A DNA stretch of 64,000 nucleotides from Arenibacterium halophilum (GTDB taxonomy: Bacteria > Pseudomonadota > Alphaproteobacteria > Rhodobacterales > Rhodobacteraceae). The translations under genes and the position numbers were made by a program. Below the pieces are notes generated by a model. The model did no database searches, was not told where the DNA came from, and saw nothing but the letters and a program-made list of their open reading frames with translations. The stretch is from positions 930,001 to 994,000 of the forward strand of contig NZ_VCPC01000001.1 of assembly GCF_005938225.1 (NCBI RefSeq). The letters are read 5' to 3'. Each line of letters starts with the position of its first letter. Positions within the stretch are counted from its first letter, which is position 1. Below are positions 1-9,438 of the stretch, in pieces.

Positions 1-42
1 ACGAGAGTTTCGACACCGACACATCAGAAATTCTTAACCGCC

Positions 43-990
43 ATGCCAAACACCCTGCCCCCGCTGACAGCCTTGCGCGCTTTCGATGCAGCGGCGCGGC
101 ATATGTCCTTCGCCCGCGCGGCCGACGAACTGAACGTGACCCCGGCGGCGCTGTCGTTTCAAATCAAATCGTTGGAAGACCACCTGGGCCAGCCCCTGTT
201 TCACCGCCTCACCCGCGCGGTTGAGCTGACAGATGCAGGGCGGGCGCTGGCTCCGGGCGCGGCCGAGGGGTTTCGTCTGCTCGCCTCGGCGTGGCGCGCG
301 GCGCGGCAGATTGGCGGCGAAACCTCGTTGACCGTGACGGCGGGGCCTGCCTTCACCTCGAAATGGCTGGCCCCCCGGCTGTATGAATTTGCCAACGCCC
401 ATCCCGAGATCGACCTGCGCCTGTCGGCCACCCTGCGCGTGCTGGACGTGACCCGGGGCGACGTGGATGTGGCGATCCGCTTTGGCTATGGCAAAGATAC
501 CGGCGTCTATGCGCTGCCCCTGGCAAACGAATGGCTGACCCCGGTGATGACGCCCGAACTGGCGCGGCGCTATCCCACCCCGCAATCGCTGCGCGAGGCG
601 CCCCTGCTGTTTGATGAATCCATCGATTTTCTGCGCCCGGCCTGTGACTGGCCCGCGTGGTTCCGCGCCGTCGGCATGGACTACGCCCCCACCAAGGGCG
701 CGCATTTTTCCCAAGCGGATCATGCGGTTGATGCGGCGTTGACTGGTGCTGGCGTAATGTTGGGGCGGCGATCACTGACCATCAAGGAGTTGCATGAAAA
801 GCGCCTTGTTGCCCCCTACAGCATTGCGATTTCCACCCAGGCTCATTTTCGCTTCATCTGCGCCAAAGGTGCCGAAGAACGCCCACACATACGCGCCTTC
901 CGCGACTGGATCCTTGCGGAAATCGAACGAACCGCTTCGGTGACACGTGCCCTCACAATCATCCCGGTCGAGGAAATCCCCGCACCATGA
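43..990 (+). CDS. LysR-family transcriptional regulator, GcvA type
   Basis: A 315-residue DNA-binding regulator of usual LysR length. A winged helix-turn-helix lies at about residues 22-41 (SFARAADELNVTPAALSFQI), followed by a linker helix and an effector-binding domain from about residue 90. The opening LPPLTALRAFDAAARH is typical of the GcvA subgroup, whose members often control neighbouring transport or amino-acid genes. Its stop codon overlaps the ATG of the following DMT exporter (ATGA), so the two are co-transcribed and the regulator may respond to the exported compound. That ligand is not visible in the sequence. No strong Shine-Dalgarno precedes the ATG, but this start gives the correct N-terminus for the family. 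Confidence 0.9.
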   Translation: MPNTLPPLTALRAFDAAARHMSFARAADELNVTPAALSFQIKSLEDHLGQPLFHRLTRAVELTDAGRALAPGAAEGFRLLASAWRAARQIGGETSLTVTAGPAFTSKWLAPRLYEFANAHPEIDLRLSATLRVLDVTRGDVDVAIRFGYGKDTGVYALPLANEWLTPVMTPELARRYPTPQSLREAPLLFDESIDFLRPACDWPAWFRAVGMDYAPTKGAHFSQADHAVDAALTGAGVMLGRRSLTIKELHEKRLVAPYSIAISTQAHFRFICAKGAEERPHIRAFRDWILAEIERTASVTRALTIIPVEEIPAP

Positions 991-1865
991 ACAAGAACCG
1001 CGCTACGTTGATCGGCTTCAGCGCCGTTTTGCTGTGGGCCGCTTTGGCCTTTTTCACGGTCGGTTCCGCCCCGGTGCCGCCGCTGTTGCTGAACGCCATC
1101 TGCTTTGCGATTGGTGGCGCGCTTGGTATCGTCTGGACGGCGGCCAGCGGCGATATCCGGGCGCTGAAACAGGTGCCCTTGCGCGTTTACCTCTTCGGGA
1201 TCATCGGGCTGTTCGGCTATCACGCGCTGTACTTCACCGCGCTTCGACTGTCGCCTGCTGCCGAGGCCGGGCTGATCGCCTATCTTTGGCCGCTGCTGAT
1301 CGTGCTGTTTTCCAGCCTGCTGCCCGGAGAGCGTCTGCGTGCAGGCCATGCCGCTGGCGCGCTGCTTGGCTTTGTCGGGGCTGCTGTCATCATACTGGGC
1401 AAAGGCGCGGCGGGGTTTTCGCTGGCCTTTCTGCCCGGCTATGGGCTGGCCCTGTGCTGCGCGCTGACATGGTCGGCCTATTCGGTCGGCTCGCGCTTTG
1501 TGGGCGCGGCGCCGACGTCATCGGTGGCCGTATTCTGCATCGGCGCCAGCGTCTTGTCCGCCGTGCTGCATGTTGCGCTAGAGGAGACCATCTGGCCCGT
1601 CAGCACGATGGGCTGGCTTTCCGTCGCCGCCTTGGGCCTCGGACCCGTGGGGCTTGCCTTTTATACCTGGGACATTGGAGTAAAACACGGTGAGATCCAG
1701 CTGCTTGGCACCAGCGCCTACGCTGCGCCGTTGCTGTCGACCTTGCTGCTTGTGGTCACCGGCACGGCAGAGCCAAGTTGGGGCCTGGCTGCTGCCGCTG
1801 TTCTGATTACAGCCGGCGCGGTGCTTGCCGCACGCGCCAGCATGAGGGCGCGAAAATCAGGATGA
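987..1865 (+). CDS. DMT-superfamily (EamA) exporter, YddG-like
   Basis: An inner-membrane protein of 292 residues with about ten hydrophobic segments arranged as two EamA repeats, the normal architecture of drug/metabolite transporters. The pattern around GYHALYFTALRLSPAAEAGL and the C-terminal IQLLGTSAYAAPLLSTLLL resembles the aromatic amino-acid exporter YddG branch, so export of a hydrophobic amino acid or similar metabolite is plausible; substrate assignment is inference. It is translationally coupled to the LysR gene by an ATGA overlap. Its 3' end overlaps the convergent YdcH-like gene by nine bases. Confidence 0.85.
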   Translation: MNKNRATLIGFSAVLLWAALAFFTVGSAPVPPLLLNAICFAIGGALGIVWTAASGDIRALKQVPLRVYLFGIIGLFGYHALYFTALRLSPAAEAGLIAYLWPLLIVLFSSLLPGERLRAGHAAGALLGFVGAAVIILGKGAAGFSLAFLPGYGLALCCALTWSAYSVGSRFVGAAPTSSVAVFCIGASVLSAVLHVALEETIWPVSTMGWLSVAALGLGPVGLAFYTWDIGVKHGEIQLLGTSAYAAPLLSTLLLVVTGTAEPSWGLAAAAVLITAGAVLAARASMRARKSG

Positions 1866-2021
1866 CAATCGCTGGATTTCTTCCTTGAGCTTGAGTTTTC
1901 GCTTCTTCAAGTCGACCACCTTGAGCCCATCCGTCCCCGGCGCCCGCTGGGCGCGTTCAACTTCCATGCTCAGGTGTTCGTGCTTCTTTTTCAGTTCCGC
2001 AAGATGCGAGCTCATGCTCAT
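1857..2021 (-). CDS. YdcH/DUF465-family small protein
   Basis: A 54-residue, highly charged, helical protein (MSMSSHLAELKKKHEHLSME at the start, KRKLKLKEEIQRLSS at the end). It fits the DUF465/YdcH family, in which a short antiparallel coiled-coil hairpin is expected. The family has no firm biochemical role. I chose the ATG at 2021 over an upstream in-frame codon because a strong Shine-Dalgarno (AGAGGAGG) lies six bases before it. The gene is monocistronic and convergent with the DMT exporter. Confidence 0.85.
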   Translation of the reverse strand: MSMSSHLAELKKKHEHLSMEVERAQRAPGTDGLKVVDLKKRKLKLKEEIQRLSS

Positions 2022-2131
2022 GGCGATCCTCCTCTGATAAAGTTGCCCTTTAAGTTGAGCACATTCTTTCGAACCTGTCACGCTTCTGTCGCAAAACGTG
2101 GTGAACGAAAGGTAAAGGCGCGGGAATCAGC

Positions 2132-2923
2132 CTAAACGCCGCGACAATCCGCCCATTTCAGGGGGGCATTGCCCCGCAGAACGGACAAAATTTCATCGGT
2201 GTAGTCTTCGCCGTCGCGCGCGTGCGTCGCGCCCTTGTGCAGAATCAGGGGCGCACGCAGCCGGAATGCCGCGCGTCCGCCCTTCCGCGCCCGCAGGATG
2301 AACAGCCCGGGATCGCGCCCGATGCGCGGCGCCAGCGGCAACACCTCGACCGAGCCAAGACGACAGCTGGCCAAAGCCTCCGGCAGCCGATCAATCCGTT
2401 GAATCATATGGAAATAGCCACCCGAACGCAGACGCCGGGCGGCGATGTCCAGCCAGATCGACAGCGGCGTATCCTCGCCCCGCGCGGCGCCTTTGGCGGC
2501 ATCCGGCGATGGGCTGTGTGCGCCCTCGACGAAATACGGCGGATTGGCCAGCACATGATCGAACTGGCGCGCCGTCAGATCGGGCGGGGGGGCCGCCAGA
2601 TCGGCACAGATCACGTGAAATGGCAGCCCGTTCTGCGCCCCGTTGCGCTGCGCCAGAGCGGCGAATTCAGGCTGCCGTTCGACCCCGACGCAGTCCAGCC
2701 CCGGCACGCGGGTCGCCAGACACAATGCCGCAGCCCCCGCACCGCAGCCGAGGTCCAGTACCGTCTGCCCGGATATCGCGGGAACCGAAGCCGCCAGCAG
2801 CACCGGATCGACACCGGCGCGATAGCCCTTTTTGGGCTGCCACAACTGCATCCGTCCGCCAAGAAAGGCATTCAAAACAAGCTGATCCTCGGGAAATTCA
2901 ATCACGGCCGAGCGGGATGTCAT
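2132..2923 (-). CDS. Class I SAM methyltransferase, TrmN6-like
   Basis: A 263-residue methyltransferase. Motif I (DLGCGAG) is at residues 57-63 and the N6-adenine/N5-glutamine signature NPPYF at 127-131, as in the E. coli TrmN6 (YfiC) family that methylates A37 of tRNA-Val; a tRNA or other RNA adenine target is inferred. The N-terminus LNAFLGGRMQLWQPKKGYRAGVDPVLL, spanning residues 17-43, is typical of the alphaproteobacterial branch. An in-frame TTG lies two codons upstream; I prefer the ATG. Its first bases overlap the end of the DUF2007 gene, so the two are likely co-transcribed. Confidence 0.85.
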   Translation of the reverse strand: MTSRSAVIEFPEDQLVLNAFLGGRMQLWQPKKGYRAGVDPVLLAASVPAISGQTVLDLGCGAGAAALCLATRVPGLDCVGVERQPEFAALAQRNGAQNGLPFHVICADLAAPPPDLTARQFDHVLANPPYFVEGAHSPSPDAAKGAARGEDTPLSIWLDIAARRLRSGGYFHMIQRIDRLPEALASCRLGSVEVLPLAPRIGRDPGLFILRARKGGRAAFRLRAPLILHKGATHARDGEDYTDEILSVLRGNAPLKWADCRGV

Positions 2924-3116
2924 TGTCAACCATCACCCGCACGGCGCGGTCGTGATCGTCGGCGCGCACCATCAGGCGCCGGGGGAAAATTCCGATGCCA
3001 CCTTCAAGGACGCTCATGTTTACGTCCAGTTGAAAGCAGTCTATATCCTCGCCTTGCAAGAGGGCGGATGCAAAGGCCAGTATCGTTGGATCGGTCGAGC
3101 GCAACAGTTCCTTCAT
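2898..3116 (-). CDS. DUF2007 domain protein
   Basis: A 72-residue protein matching the DUF2007 pattern: MKELLRSTDPTILAFASALL followed by the core NMSVLEGGIGIFPRRLMV. Family members resemble PII-like or signal-transducer folds, but no role is established for this branch. The start was set at the Met of MKELLRS because everything upstream in frame is the antisense of the polyprenyl synthase gene and does not look like protein. It overlaps the start of the TrmN6-like methyltransferase and diverges from the polyprenyl synthase 55 bases away, so the short gap should contain both promoters. Confidence 0.85.
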   Translation of the reverse strand: MKELLRSTDPTILAFASALLQGEDIDCFQLDVNMSVLEGGIGIFPRRLMVRADDHDRAVRVMVDNDIPLGRD

Positions 3117-3171
3117 GTGTTCGGATTTAGGTAAACTCCGACCCGGTGTCGAGACGTGTCGAAAGTAAGTG

Positions 3172-4170
3172 ATGGACATCGCAAGCAACCCCAAACCGCA
3201 TGACCGTCTGGCCGACGCCCTGGCCGAGGACATGGCCGCCGTTAACGTGCTGATCCGCGAACGGATGAAATCGGAACACGCCCCCCGCATCCCCGAGGTG
3301 ACGGCGCATCTGATCGACGCGGGCGGCAAGCGCCTGCGCCCCATGCTGACCCTCGCCGCGGCACGGCTGTGCGGCTATCAGGGCAGCGACCATGTGAAGC
3401 TGGCCGCGACGGTCGAATTCATCCACACGGCCACGCTGCTGCATGATGATGTGGTCGATGAAAGCAAGCAACGGCGCGGACGCCCCACCGCCAACCTGCT
3501 GTGGGATAACCAGTCCAGCGTACTGGTAGGCGACTACCTTCTGGCGCGGTCCTTTCTGCTGATGGTGGAAACCGGCTCGCTTCGGGTGCTCGAGATCCTG
3601 TCGAACGCCTCGGCCACGATTTCCGAGGGCGAGGTGTTGCAACTGACCGCTGCCAGCGACCTGAAAACCGACGAATCGATTTACCTGCAAGTGGCGCGGG
3701 GCAAAACAGCGGCGCTGTTTTCCGCCGCGACCGAAGTGGGCGGCGTGATTTCCGGCGCGCCCGACGATCAGGTGGCGGCGCTGCGCGCCTATGGCGACGG
3801 GCTTGGCGTGGCGTTCCAGATTGCGGATGATCTGCTGGATTATCAAGGTGATAGCGCGGCGACCGGCAAGAACGTGGGCGACGATTTCCGCGAACGCAAG
3901 CTGACGCTGCCGGTGATCAAGGCCGTTGCTCAGGCGACCGAGGAAGAACGTGCCTTCTGGGTCCGTACCATCGAGAAGGGCAACCAGCAGGATGGCGATC
4001 TGGAGCACGCACTGGAGCTGATGGGCAAATACGGCACGCTTGAGGCCACGCGGCTGGATGCGGTGGCACATGCCGAGCGCGCAAAACAGGCGCTGAGTGC
4101 CCTGCCCGACAGCGACATGCGCGCGATGCTGATGGATCTGGCCGATTATGTGGTCGATCGGCTGTCGTAG
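3172..4170 (+). CDS. Long-chain polyprenyl diphosphate synthase (octaprenyl/decaprenyl)
   Basis: A 332-residue trans-prenyltransferase that elongates farnesyl diphosphate with isopentenyl diphosphate to make the quinone side chain. Both Asp-rich motifs are present: the first as DDVVD at residues 92-96 and the second as DDLLD near residue 220. GGKRLRP (51-57) binds the allylic/IPP diphosphates. Length and sequence fit IspB/DdsA-type enzymes; Rhodobacterales usually make ubiquinone-10, so a decaprenyl product is likely but not provable here. A GTG immediately precedes the chosen ATG and is a possible alternative start. It is convergent with ispE (three-base gap), another isoprenoid gene. Confidence 0.92.
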   Translation: MDIASNPKPHDRLADALAEDMAAVNVLIRERMKSEHAPRIPEVTAHLIDAGGKRLRPMLTLAAARLCGYQGSDHVKLAATVEFIHTATLLHDDVVDESKQRRGRPTANLLWDNQSSVLVGDYLLARSFLLMVETGSLRVLEILSNASATISEGEVLQLTAASDLKTDESIYLQVARGKTAALFSAATEVGGVISGAPDDQVAALRAYGDGLGVAFQIADDLLDYQGDSAATGKNVGDDFRERKLTLPVIKAVAQATEEERAFWVRTIEKGNQQDGDLEHALELMGKYGTLEATRLDAVAHAERAKQALSALPDSDMRAMLMDLADYVVDRLS

Positions 4171-4173
4171 CGT

Positions 4174-4977
4174 TTAGGCGGCGATGGTCTGTGTCGCCAC
4201 CGCCCACCAATCGGGGTGTGCGGCCTGGATGCGGCGCGCGGCGGCGGCGGCGGCCTCGGGCCCCGGATAAATGCCAAAACAGGCCGAACCTGATCCGGAC
4301 ATGCGCGCCAGATCGGCATCGCCTAAGGCATCCAGCACCGCGCCGATGTGGGGCGCGATGGAAATTGCCGCCTCTTGCATGTCGTTACGGCCTTGCCTCA
4401 GCCATTCGGTGAAGGCCTGCGCATCGTCCCACCCCGGAAACACACCCATATCTGGGTTCTCGCGTGAGATGAGCGCCGCAAACACCTGTGGCGTCGGCAC
4501 ATGCACCCCGGGGTGCACCAGCACGATATTCAGCGCGGGCACCTTGGCTGCTGGTGTCAGCGTTGCGCCAATATCCTGCATGCGCTGAGGCATATTGCTA
4601 AGGCAGACCGGCACATCGGCACCGATGCCGGCGGCCAGCGCCCCTGCCCCGCAATACCGCAGAACTGCCGCCGCATCGGCCGACCCGCCGCCGATCCCCG
4701 CGCCATGCGGCAAGGTTTTGTCGAGCGTAATCGCCAACCTCCGCCCGGCGGCCTCTGCGGCCTTCCACACAAGGTTTCGCGCATCCTCGGGCACGCCGTC
4801 ACGGAACCGGCCGGTCACCGACAGCGCCATTTCTGGCGCATCGGCGATGGTCAGGGAATCCCCCACACGAGCGAAGACCACAAGCGAATCAAGAAGATGA
4901 TAGCCATCGTCCCGCCGCCCCGTCACATGCAGGGTCAGGTTGATCTTGGCCGGGGCGAATTCAGTTGTCGCGCTCAC
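4174..4977 (-). CDS. ispE: 4-diphosphocytidyl-2-C-methyl-D-erythritol kinase
   Basis: A GHMP kinase of 267 residues that phosphorylates CDP-methylerythritol in the MEP isoprenoid pathway. Diagnostic features are the N-terminal FAPAKINLTLHVTGRRDDGYH and the GHMP phosphate-binding motif PHGAGIGGGSADAAA. The start is the GTG at 4977: the preceding TPR gene's TGA overlaps it as GTGA, and translation from there begins exactly at the family N-terminus. An in-frame ATG further upstream would add about 48 residues that are only a shadow of the TPR gene. Expression therefore probably depends on translational coupling to the TPR gene. Length matches the family (about 280). Confidence 0.95.
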   Translation of the reverse strand: MSATTEFAPAKINLTLHVTGRRDDGYHLLDSLVVFARVGDSLTIADAPEMALSVTGRFRDGVPEDARNLVWKAAEAAGRRLAITLDKTLPHGAGIGGGSADAAAVLRYCGAGALAAGIGADVPVCLSNMPQRMQDIGATLTPAAKVPALNIVLVHPGVHVPTPQVFAALISRENPDMGVFPGWDDAQAFTEWLRQGRNDMQEAAISIAPHIGAVLDALGDADLARMSGSGSACFGIYPGPEAAAAAARRIQAAHPDWWAVATQTIAA

Positions 4978-6707
4978 TGGTCGCGGGCAACCTTCAGCGG
5001 CTCGGCGCCTTCTTCGGCCAGCACCGCGTCCAGCCCAACGGCCAGCTTGCGGCGAATACGCTCGGGCTTGGCCTCGGCATCGGTGTCGTCCGGGTCGATG
5101 AAGGACAGCGCACGCTTCCACTGGAATTCCGCCTCGCGGAAGCGGCCAACAGCCCAGAACACATCGCCCAGATGGTCATTCACCACCGGGTCCACCGGCA
5201 TCAGTGCAACGGCCTTTTCCATGTGTTGCACGGCTTCGTCATAGCGGCCGAGGCGGTAGAGAACCCAGCCGAGGCTATCGACGATATAACCGCTATCAGG
5301 CCGCGCGGCGACCGCGCGTTCGATCATATCCAGCGCCTCGTCCAACTGGCTTTCGCGTTCGACCAGTGAATAGCCCAGATAGTTCAGCACCTGCGGCTGT
5401 TCCGGGTTCAGCTCCAGCGCCTGCCGGAAATCGGCCTCGGCAGCATCCCAATCCTTTAGCCGCTCGTGCGAAATCCCGCGCGCATACAGAAGGAACCACT
5501 GCGATTGCGCGCCCTCTTCGGAATATTCGATGGCGCGGTCATAGGCCGCGACGGCACCTTTGTAGTTTTCCTGCTGGCGCAGCAAGTCACCCAGCGAGGA
5601 GTGCACAATGGGCAATGTCGGATAATCGCCCGCCAGCCGTTCCAGCACTTCGATGGCGGCGTCCGGCTTGGCGGCGCGGCGCAACGCTTCGGCCCGGCCC
5701 AGTTCGGCGGCGTGGTAATCGGGGCTGCTTGCGGGCACCTGCCGATAGGTCGCGACGGCCAGATCGTACTGGCGCAGGTTGTCGAGCAGTTCCGCACTCA
5801 GCAATAGTGCGTCGATATGCTCGGGCCGCAGAAAGCTGGCGACACGCGCGTAGACAAGCGCGTAATCGTCCGAGGCCTCGCCTTTCAGCGCCTGACCGAT
5901 GGAATAGAACACCTCGGCCATGCCCTCGCGCACGGTGGTGACATGGCTGAAGGGCAGCGTTTCCCCCGCAACCAGCCGGTCGGCCACCGCCGTCAGCCCC
6001 GGGTCGAACCCAGCGCCGAACGCCTCGCCCAGCATGTCGAGCGCATCGTCGTTGCGCCCCAGCTGCGACAGGATCTCGGCCCGGGCAATCGCGCCCCGGC
6101 GGCTCATCCGCGACAGGCCGCCGTTGTCTACGGTAAAGATCGCCTCGGCGGCCTCGAAATCGCCGGCAGAGGCCAGCGCCAGAGCCTTGTGATACATCGC
6201 AAAGGTGCGAAGCCCGTTCTGTTCGGCCACAGCATCAAACCGGGCCATAGCGGCCTCGCGGTCGCCGTTGCCAAAGGCGGCCCACGCCTCGACCAACCCA
6301 TCGACGAGCGGGCCGATGCCCAATGTTTCTTCGTCACGGTCGAGAATAGCGGCGTAATCGCCTTCGGCGATCAGGTTGGCGACAACCGCCATATGCGCGA
6401 CTTGGCTGCGCAGGCCCTCGGCTTCCATCAGCTGGGCCACGGCCAGAGCCTTGTCGAGCCGCCCGGCCGCAACCTGTGCCACGACAAGATTTTCCTTCAG
6501 CGCGGGATTTTCGCGGTCGCGCACCATGGCGCGGGAATAGTAACCGGCCGCAGCCTCGAAATCGCTGGAATACAGCGCCTGACGGCCGGCCAGATAGGCC
6601 CCCGCACTGGTATCTGCCACCACGGGGAGCGGTGCGGTAAGCGAAAGAACGACCGCAGCGATGGCTGCGCGGGAAATCCTGTTGATCACGGTTCTGCCCT
6701 GCCTCAT
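4974..6707 (-). CDS. Periplasmic/exported TPR-repeat protein
   Basis: A 577-residue protein with an N-terminal signal-like segment (INRISRAAIAAVVLSLTAP, then a likely cleavage site near VVADT). The rest is consecutive 34-residue tetratricopeptide repeats, clearest at the C-terminal half (ALELNPEQPQVLNYLGYSLV and the following units ending at VNDHLGDVFWAVGRFREAEF). It probably acts as a protein-interaction scaffold outside the inner membrane; no partner is identifiable. It directly precedes and is translationally coupled to ispE through a GTGA overlap, an arrangement I believe recurs in Rhodobacterales though no functional link is known. Confidence 0.85.
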   Translation of the reverse strand: MRQGRTVINRISRAAIAAVVLSLTAPLPVVADTSAGAYLAGRQALYSSDFEAAAGYYSRAMVRDRENPALKENLVVAQVAAGRLDKALAVAQLMEAEGLRSQVAHMAVVANLIAEGDYAAILDRDEETLGIGPLVDGLVEAWAAFGNGDREAAMARFDAVAEQNGLRTFAMYHKALALASAGDFEAAEAIFTVDNGGLSRMSRRGAIARAEILSQLGRNDDALDMLGEAFGAGFDPGLTAVADRLVAGETLPFSHVTTVREGMAEVFYSIGQALKGEASDDYALVYARVASFLRPEHIDALLLSAELLDNLRQYDLAVATYRQVPASSPDYHAAELGRAEALRRAAKPDAAIEVLERLAGDYPTLPIVHSSLGDLLRQQENYKGAVAAYDRAIEYSEEGAQSQWFLLYARGISHERLKDWDAAEADFRQALELNPEQPQVLNYLGYSLVERESQLDEALDMIERAVAARPDSGYIVDSLGWVLYRLGRYDEAVQHMEKAVALMPVDPVVNDHLGDVFWAVGRFREAEFQWKRALSFIDPDDTDAEAKPERIRRKLAVGLDAVLAEEGAEPLKVARDQ

Positions 6708-6837
6708 GCGTTTCCCGCAAGGCTATGCATTCCCGGGCCGGGCTGCAATGGCGCAGGCAGAAAGCCGCGCGCCATTGCGATAAAATTTGATTTATCTGCC
6801 GACTGTTTGCGCCCTGCGAACACCGCAGGGTCGCCCA

Positions 6838-8487
6838 TCACATATTCGGGTAGTTCGGCCCGTCGCCACCCTGCGGTGTGGTCCACACGATATTCTGCGC
6901 CGGGTCCTTGATGTCGCAGGTCTTGCAGTGCACGCAGTTCTGAAAGTTGATGACAAACTTCGGCTTGCCGTTGTCATCCTCGACGAATTCATACACCCCT
7001 GCCGGGCAATACCGCTGCGACGGGCCCGCGTATTCCGAATAATCCACCCGCACCGGCACATCCGGGTCTTTCAGCGTCAGGTGCGGCGGCTGGCTTTCTT
7101 CATGGTTGGTCATCGAGAAGCTGACGTTGGTCAGCCGGTCAAAGCTCAGCTTGCCATCGGGTTTCGGATAGTCGATCGGTTCGTGCTTGCTGGCCGGTTC
7201 GGTTGCGGCGGCGTCGGTCTTGCCGTGGCTTTGGGTGCCGAACAGCGAAAAGCCGAAGGTGTTCGTCCACATGTCGAACCCGCCCAGCGCAAGGCTGGCG
7301 GCAAGGCCGTATTTCGACCAGAAGGGTTTGACGTTGCGCACCTTTTTAAGGTCGGCCCCGATGGCGCCATTGCGCACTTCGGTTTCATAATCGCTCAGTT
7401 CGTCGGCGCTGCGCCCGTCCTTGATCGCGGCAAAGGCGGCCTCGGCCGCGGCCTTGCCCGACAGCATCGCGTTGTGGTTGCCCTTGATGCGCGGCACGTT
7501 GACCATGCCCACCGAACAGCCCAGCATGGCAACGCCCGGCGCCACCATCTTGGGCATCGACTGATAGCCGCCCTCGGTGATTGCCCGCGCGCCATAGGCC
7601 ACGCGCTTGCCGCCTTTCAGCAGCTCGGACACGATCGGGTGATGCTTGAACCGCTGGAATTCCATGTAGGGAAACAGGTGCGGGTTCTTGTAGTTCAGAT
7701 GGACGACGAAACCGACATAAACCTGATTGTTGTCAAGGTGATAGATGAACGACCCGCCCCCGGCGTTGCTGCCCAGCGGCCAGCCCATCGTGTGGGTCAC
7801 GGTGCCTTCCCGATGCTTGGCCGGGTCGATTTCCCAGATTTCCTTCATGCCAAGGCCGAACTTCTGCGGTTCCTTCCCAGCTTGTAGGTCGTATTTCGCG
7901 ATCACCTGTTTCGCCAGCGAGCCACGCACGCCTTCGCCAAGGAAGACGTATTTCCCGTGCAGTTCCATCCCCGGTTCATAGCTCGGGCCGTGGCTGCCAT
8001 CCGGTTCCTTGCCGAATTCGCCCGCGACCACGCCTTTGACTTCGCCATTTTCGCCATAGACGATTTCGGAACAGGCCATGCCCGGGAAGATTTCAACGCC
8101 CAGTTCCTCGGCCTGTTCGGCCATCCAGCGGCAGACATTGCCCATCGACACGATATAGTTGCCGTGGTTGTGCATCAGCGGCGGCATCGGGAAATTTGGA
8201 ATCCGCATCTGCCCGGCTTCGCCGAGAATGTAGAAATTGTCCTCTTTCACCGGCACGGTGACGGGCGCGCCCTTTTCCTTCCAGTCGGGGATCAGTGCGT
8301 CCAGCCCGCAGGGGTCCAGCACCGCGCCCGACAGGATATGCGCCCCGACTTCCGAGCCCTTTTCCAGCACCACGACGCTCAGGTCCGCATCAAGCTGTTT
8401 CAGACGGATCGCGGCAGACAGCCCCGCCGGACCGGCCCCGACGATGACAACGTCGTATTCCATTGCTTCGCGTTCAACTTCGGCCAT
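6838..8487 (-). CDS. Electron-transfer flavoprotein:ubiquinone oxidoreductase
   Basis: A 549-residue inner-membrane-associated enzyme that passes electrons from ETF (fatty-acid, choline and amino-acid dehydrogenases) to ubiquinone. The N-terminal FAD dinucleotide-binding motif is VIVGAGPAGLSAAIRLKQL. Near the C-terminus a single [4Fe-4S] ligand set is visible: a Cys in RYCPAGVYEF, then NCVHCKTCDIKDP. Length fits ETF-QO. The ATG at 8487 was chosen because GAGGAG lies just upstream; longer in-frame starts add unconserved sequence. No etfAB genes are in the window. Confidence 0.95.
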   Translation of the reverse strand: MAEVEREAMEYDVVIVGAGPAGLSAAIRLKQLDADLSVVVLEKGSEVGAHILSGAVLDPCGLDALIPDWKEKGAPVTVPVKEDNFYILGEAGQMRIPNFPMPPLMHNHGNYIVSMGNVCRWMAEQAEELGVEIFPGMACSEIVYGENGEVKGVVAGEFGKEPDGSHGPSYEPGMELHGKYVFLGEGVRGSLAKQVIAKYDLQAGKEPQKFGLGMKEIWEIDPAKHREGTVTHTMGWPLGSNAGGGSFIYHLDNNQVYVGFVVHLNYKNPHLFPYMEFQRFKHHPIVSELLKGGKRVAYGARAITEGGYQSMPKMVAPGVAMLGCSVGMVNVPRIKGNHNAMLSGKAAAEAAFAAIKDGRSADELSDYETEVRNGAIGADLKKVRNVKPFWSKYGLAASLALGGFDMWTNTFGFSLFGTQSHGKTDAAATEPASKHEPIDYPKPDGKLSFDRLTNVSFSMTNHEESQPPHLTLKDPDVPVRVDYSEYAGPSQRYCPAGVYEFVEDDNGKPKFVINFQNCVHCKTCDIKDPAQNIVWTTPQGGDGPNYPNM

Positions 8488-8741
8488 TGCGGGCTCCTCA
8501 TCTGGCTGGCGTCTTCCCGGGCCTCCGGGCGCAACATTCTTTCGCGGCTGGATACCTTTTGTCACCTGCCACGGTCAATCACAACACAACGTCGCAAAGC
8601 GCGGCATCGTTGCATGTTTCAACGCCACGCCCGGTTTTCGGGCAGCCTTCACCCGCACCTGTCGTCTAAGTTTCACGCTTCTGCGCTGGCAATCACACAA
8701 TCAGGTGCTAGCCTCCTGCGACAGACAAAAGGGAGACACTC

Positions 8742-9434
8742 ATGAAACTCATCTGGCTTGGACACGGAAGTTTCCGCCTTGAAACCGGCGAGGCCGTCCT
8801 GCTGATTGATCCATGGCTGACCGGCAACCCGACGCTGCCGGAAGATCAGCACGCCAAGGCCATCGACGGCGCGACGCATATCCTGATGACCCACGCGCAT
8901 TTCGACCATTCCGCCGATGTGGTCGATCTGGCGAAAAAGCTGGGTATCCCGGCGGTGGGCCAATACGACGTGATGTCGTGGTGGGGCGAAACCAAAGGGA
9001 TCGAAACGATCGGCTTCAACAAGGGCGGCACGGTGCAGCTGGGCGATGCGCGCGTCAGCATGGTGCGGGCCGAACATTCCTCGACCTTTCCCTCAAAAGA
9101 TGGCCCGCAAGTGGGCGGCAGCGAGGTCGGGTTCATCATCAAGGCCGGCGGTCGCACGATCTATTTCAGCGGCGACACCGACATAATGGCCGATATGGAT
9201 TGGTTCGGGAAATATTACGCCCCCGATGTTGGCATCCTCAGCGCGGGCGGCCATTTCACCATGGACATGAAGGCAGCGGCCTGGGCGGCCAAGACCTATT
9301 TCAACTTCAAGACGGTGATCCCCTGCCACTACAAGACATTCCCGCTGCTGGAGCAATCCGCCGATGCCCTGCGCGACGCGCTGCCCGGAGTCGAGGTGAT
9401 CGAACCCGATGTGTTGACTGCAATCACCCTCTGA
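8742..9434 (+). CDS. UPF0173 metal-dependent hydrolase (metallo-beta-lactamase fold)
   Basis: A 230-residue protein of the UPF0173 family. It begins MKLIWLGHGSFRLETG and has the metal-binding THAHFDHSAD motif, with further ligands expected at SGDTD and in IPCHYKTFP. Two metal ions and hydrolysis of an ester or phosphoester bond are expected from the fold; the substrate is unknown. AAGGGAG is well placed upstream of the ATG. The gene stands alone between the divergent ETF-QO gene and the convergent tadA (four-base gap); the 254-base upstream region holds no other gene I can support. Confidence 0.9.
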   Translation: MKLIWLGHGSFRLETGEAVLLIDPWLTGNPTLPEDQHAKAIDGATHILMTHAHFDHSADVVDLAKKLGIPAVGQYDVMSWWGETKGIETIGFNKGGTVQLGDARVSMVRAEHSSTFPSKDGPQVGGSEVGFIIKAGGRTIYFSGDTDIMADMDWFGKYYAPDVGILSAGGHFTMDMKAAAWAAKTYFNFKTVIPCHYKTFPLLEQSADALRDALPGVEVIEPDVLTAITL

Positions 9435-9438
9435 TTCG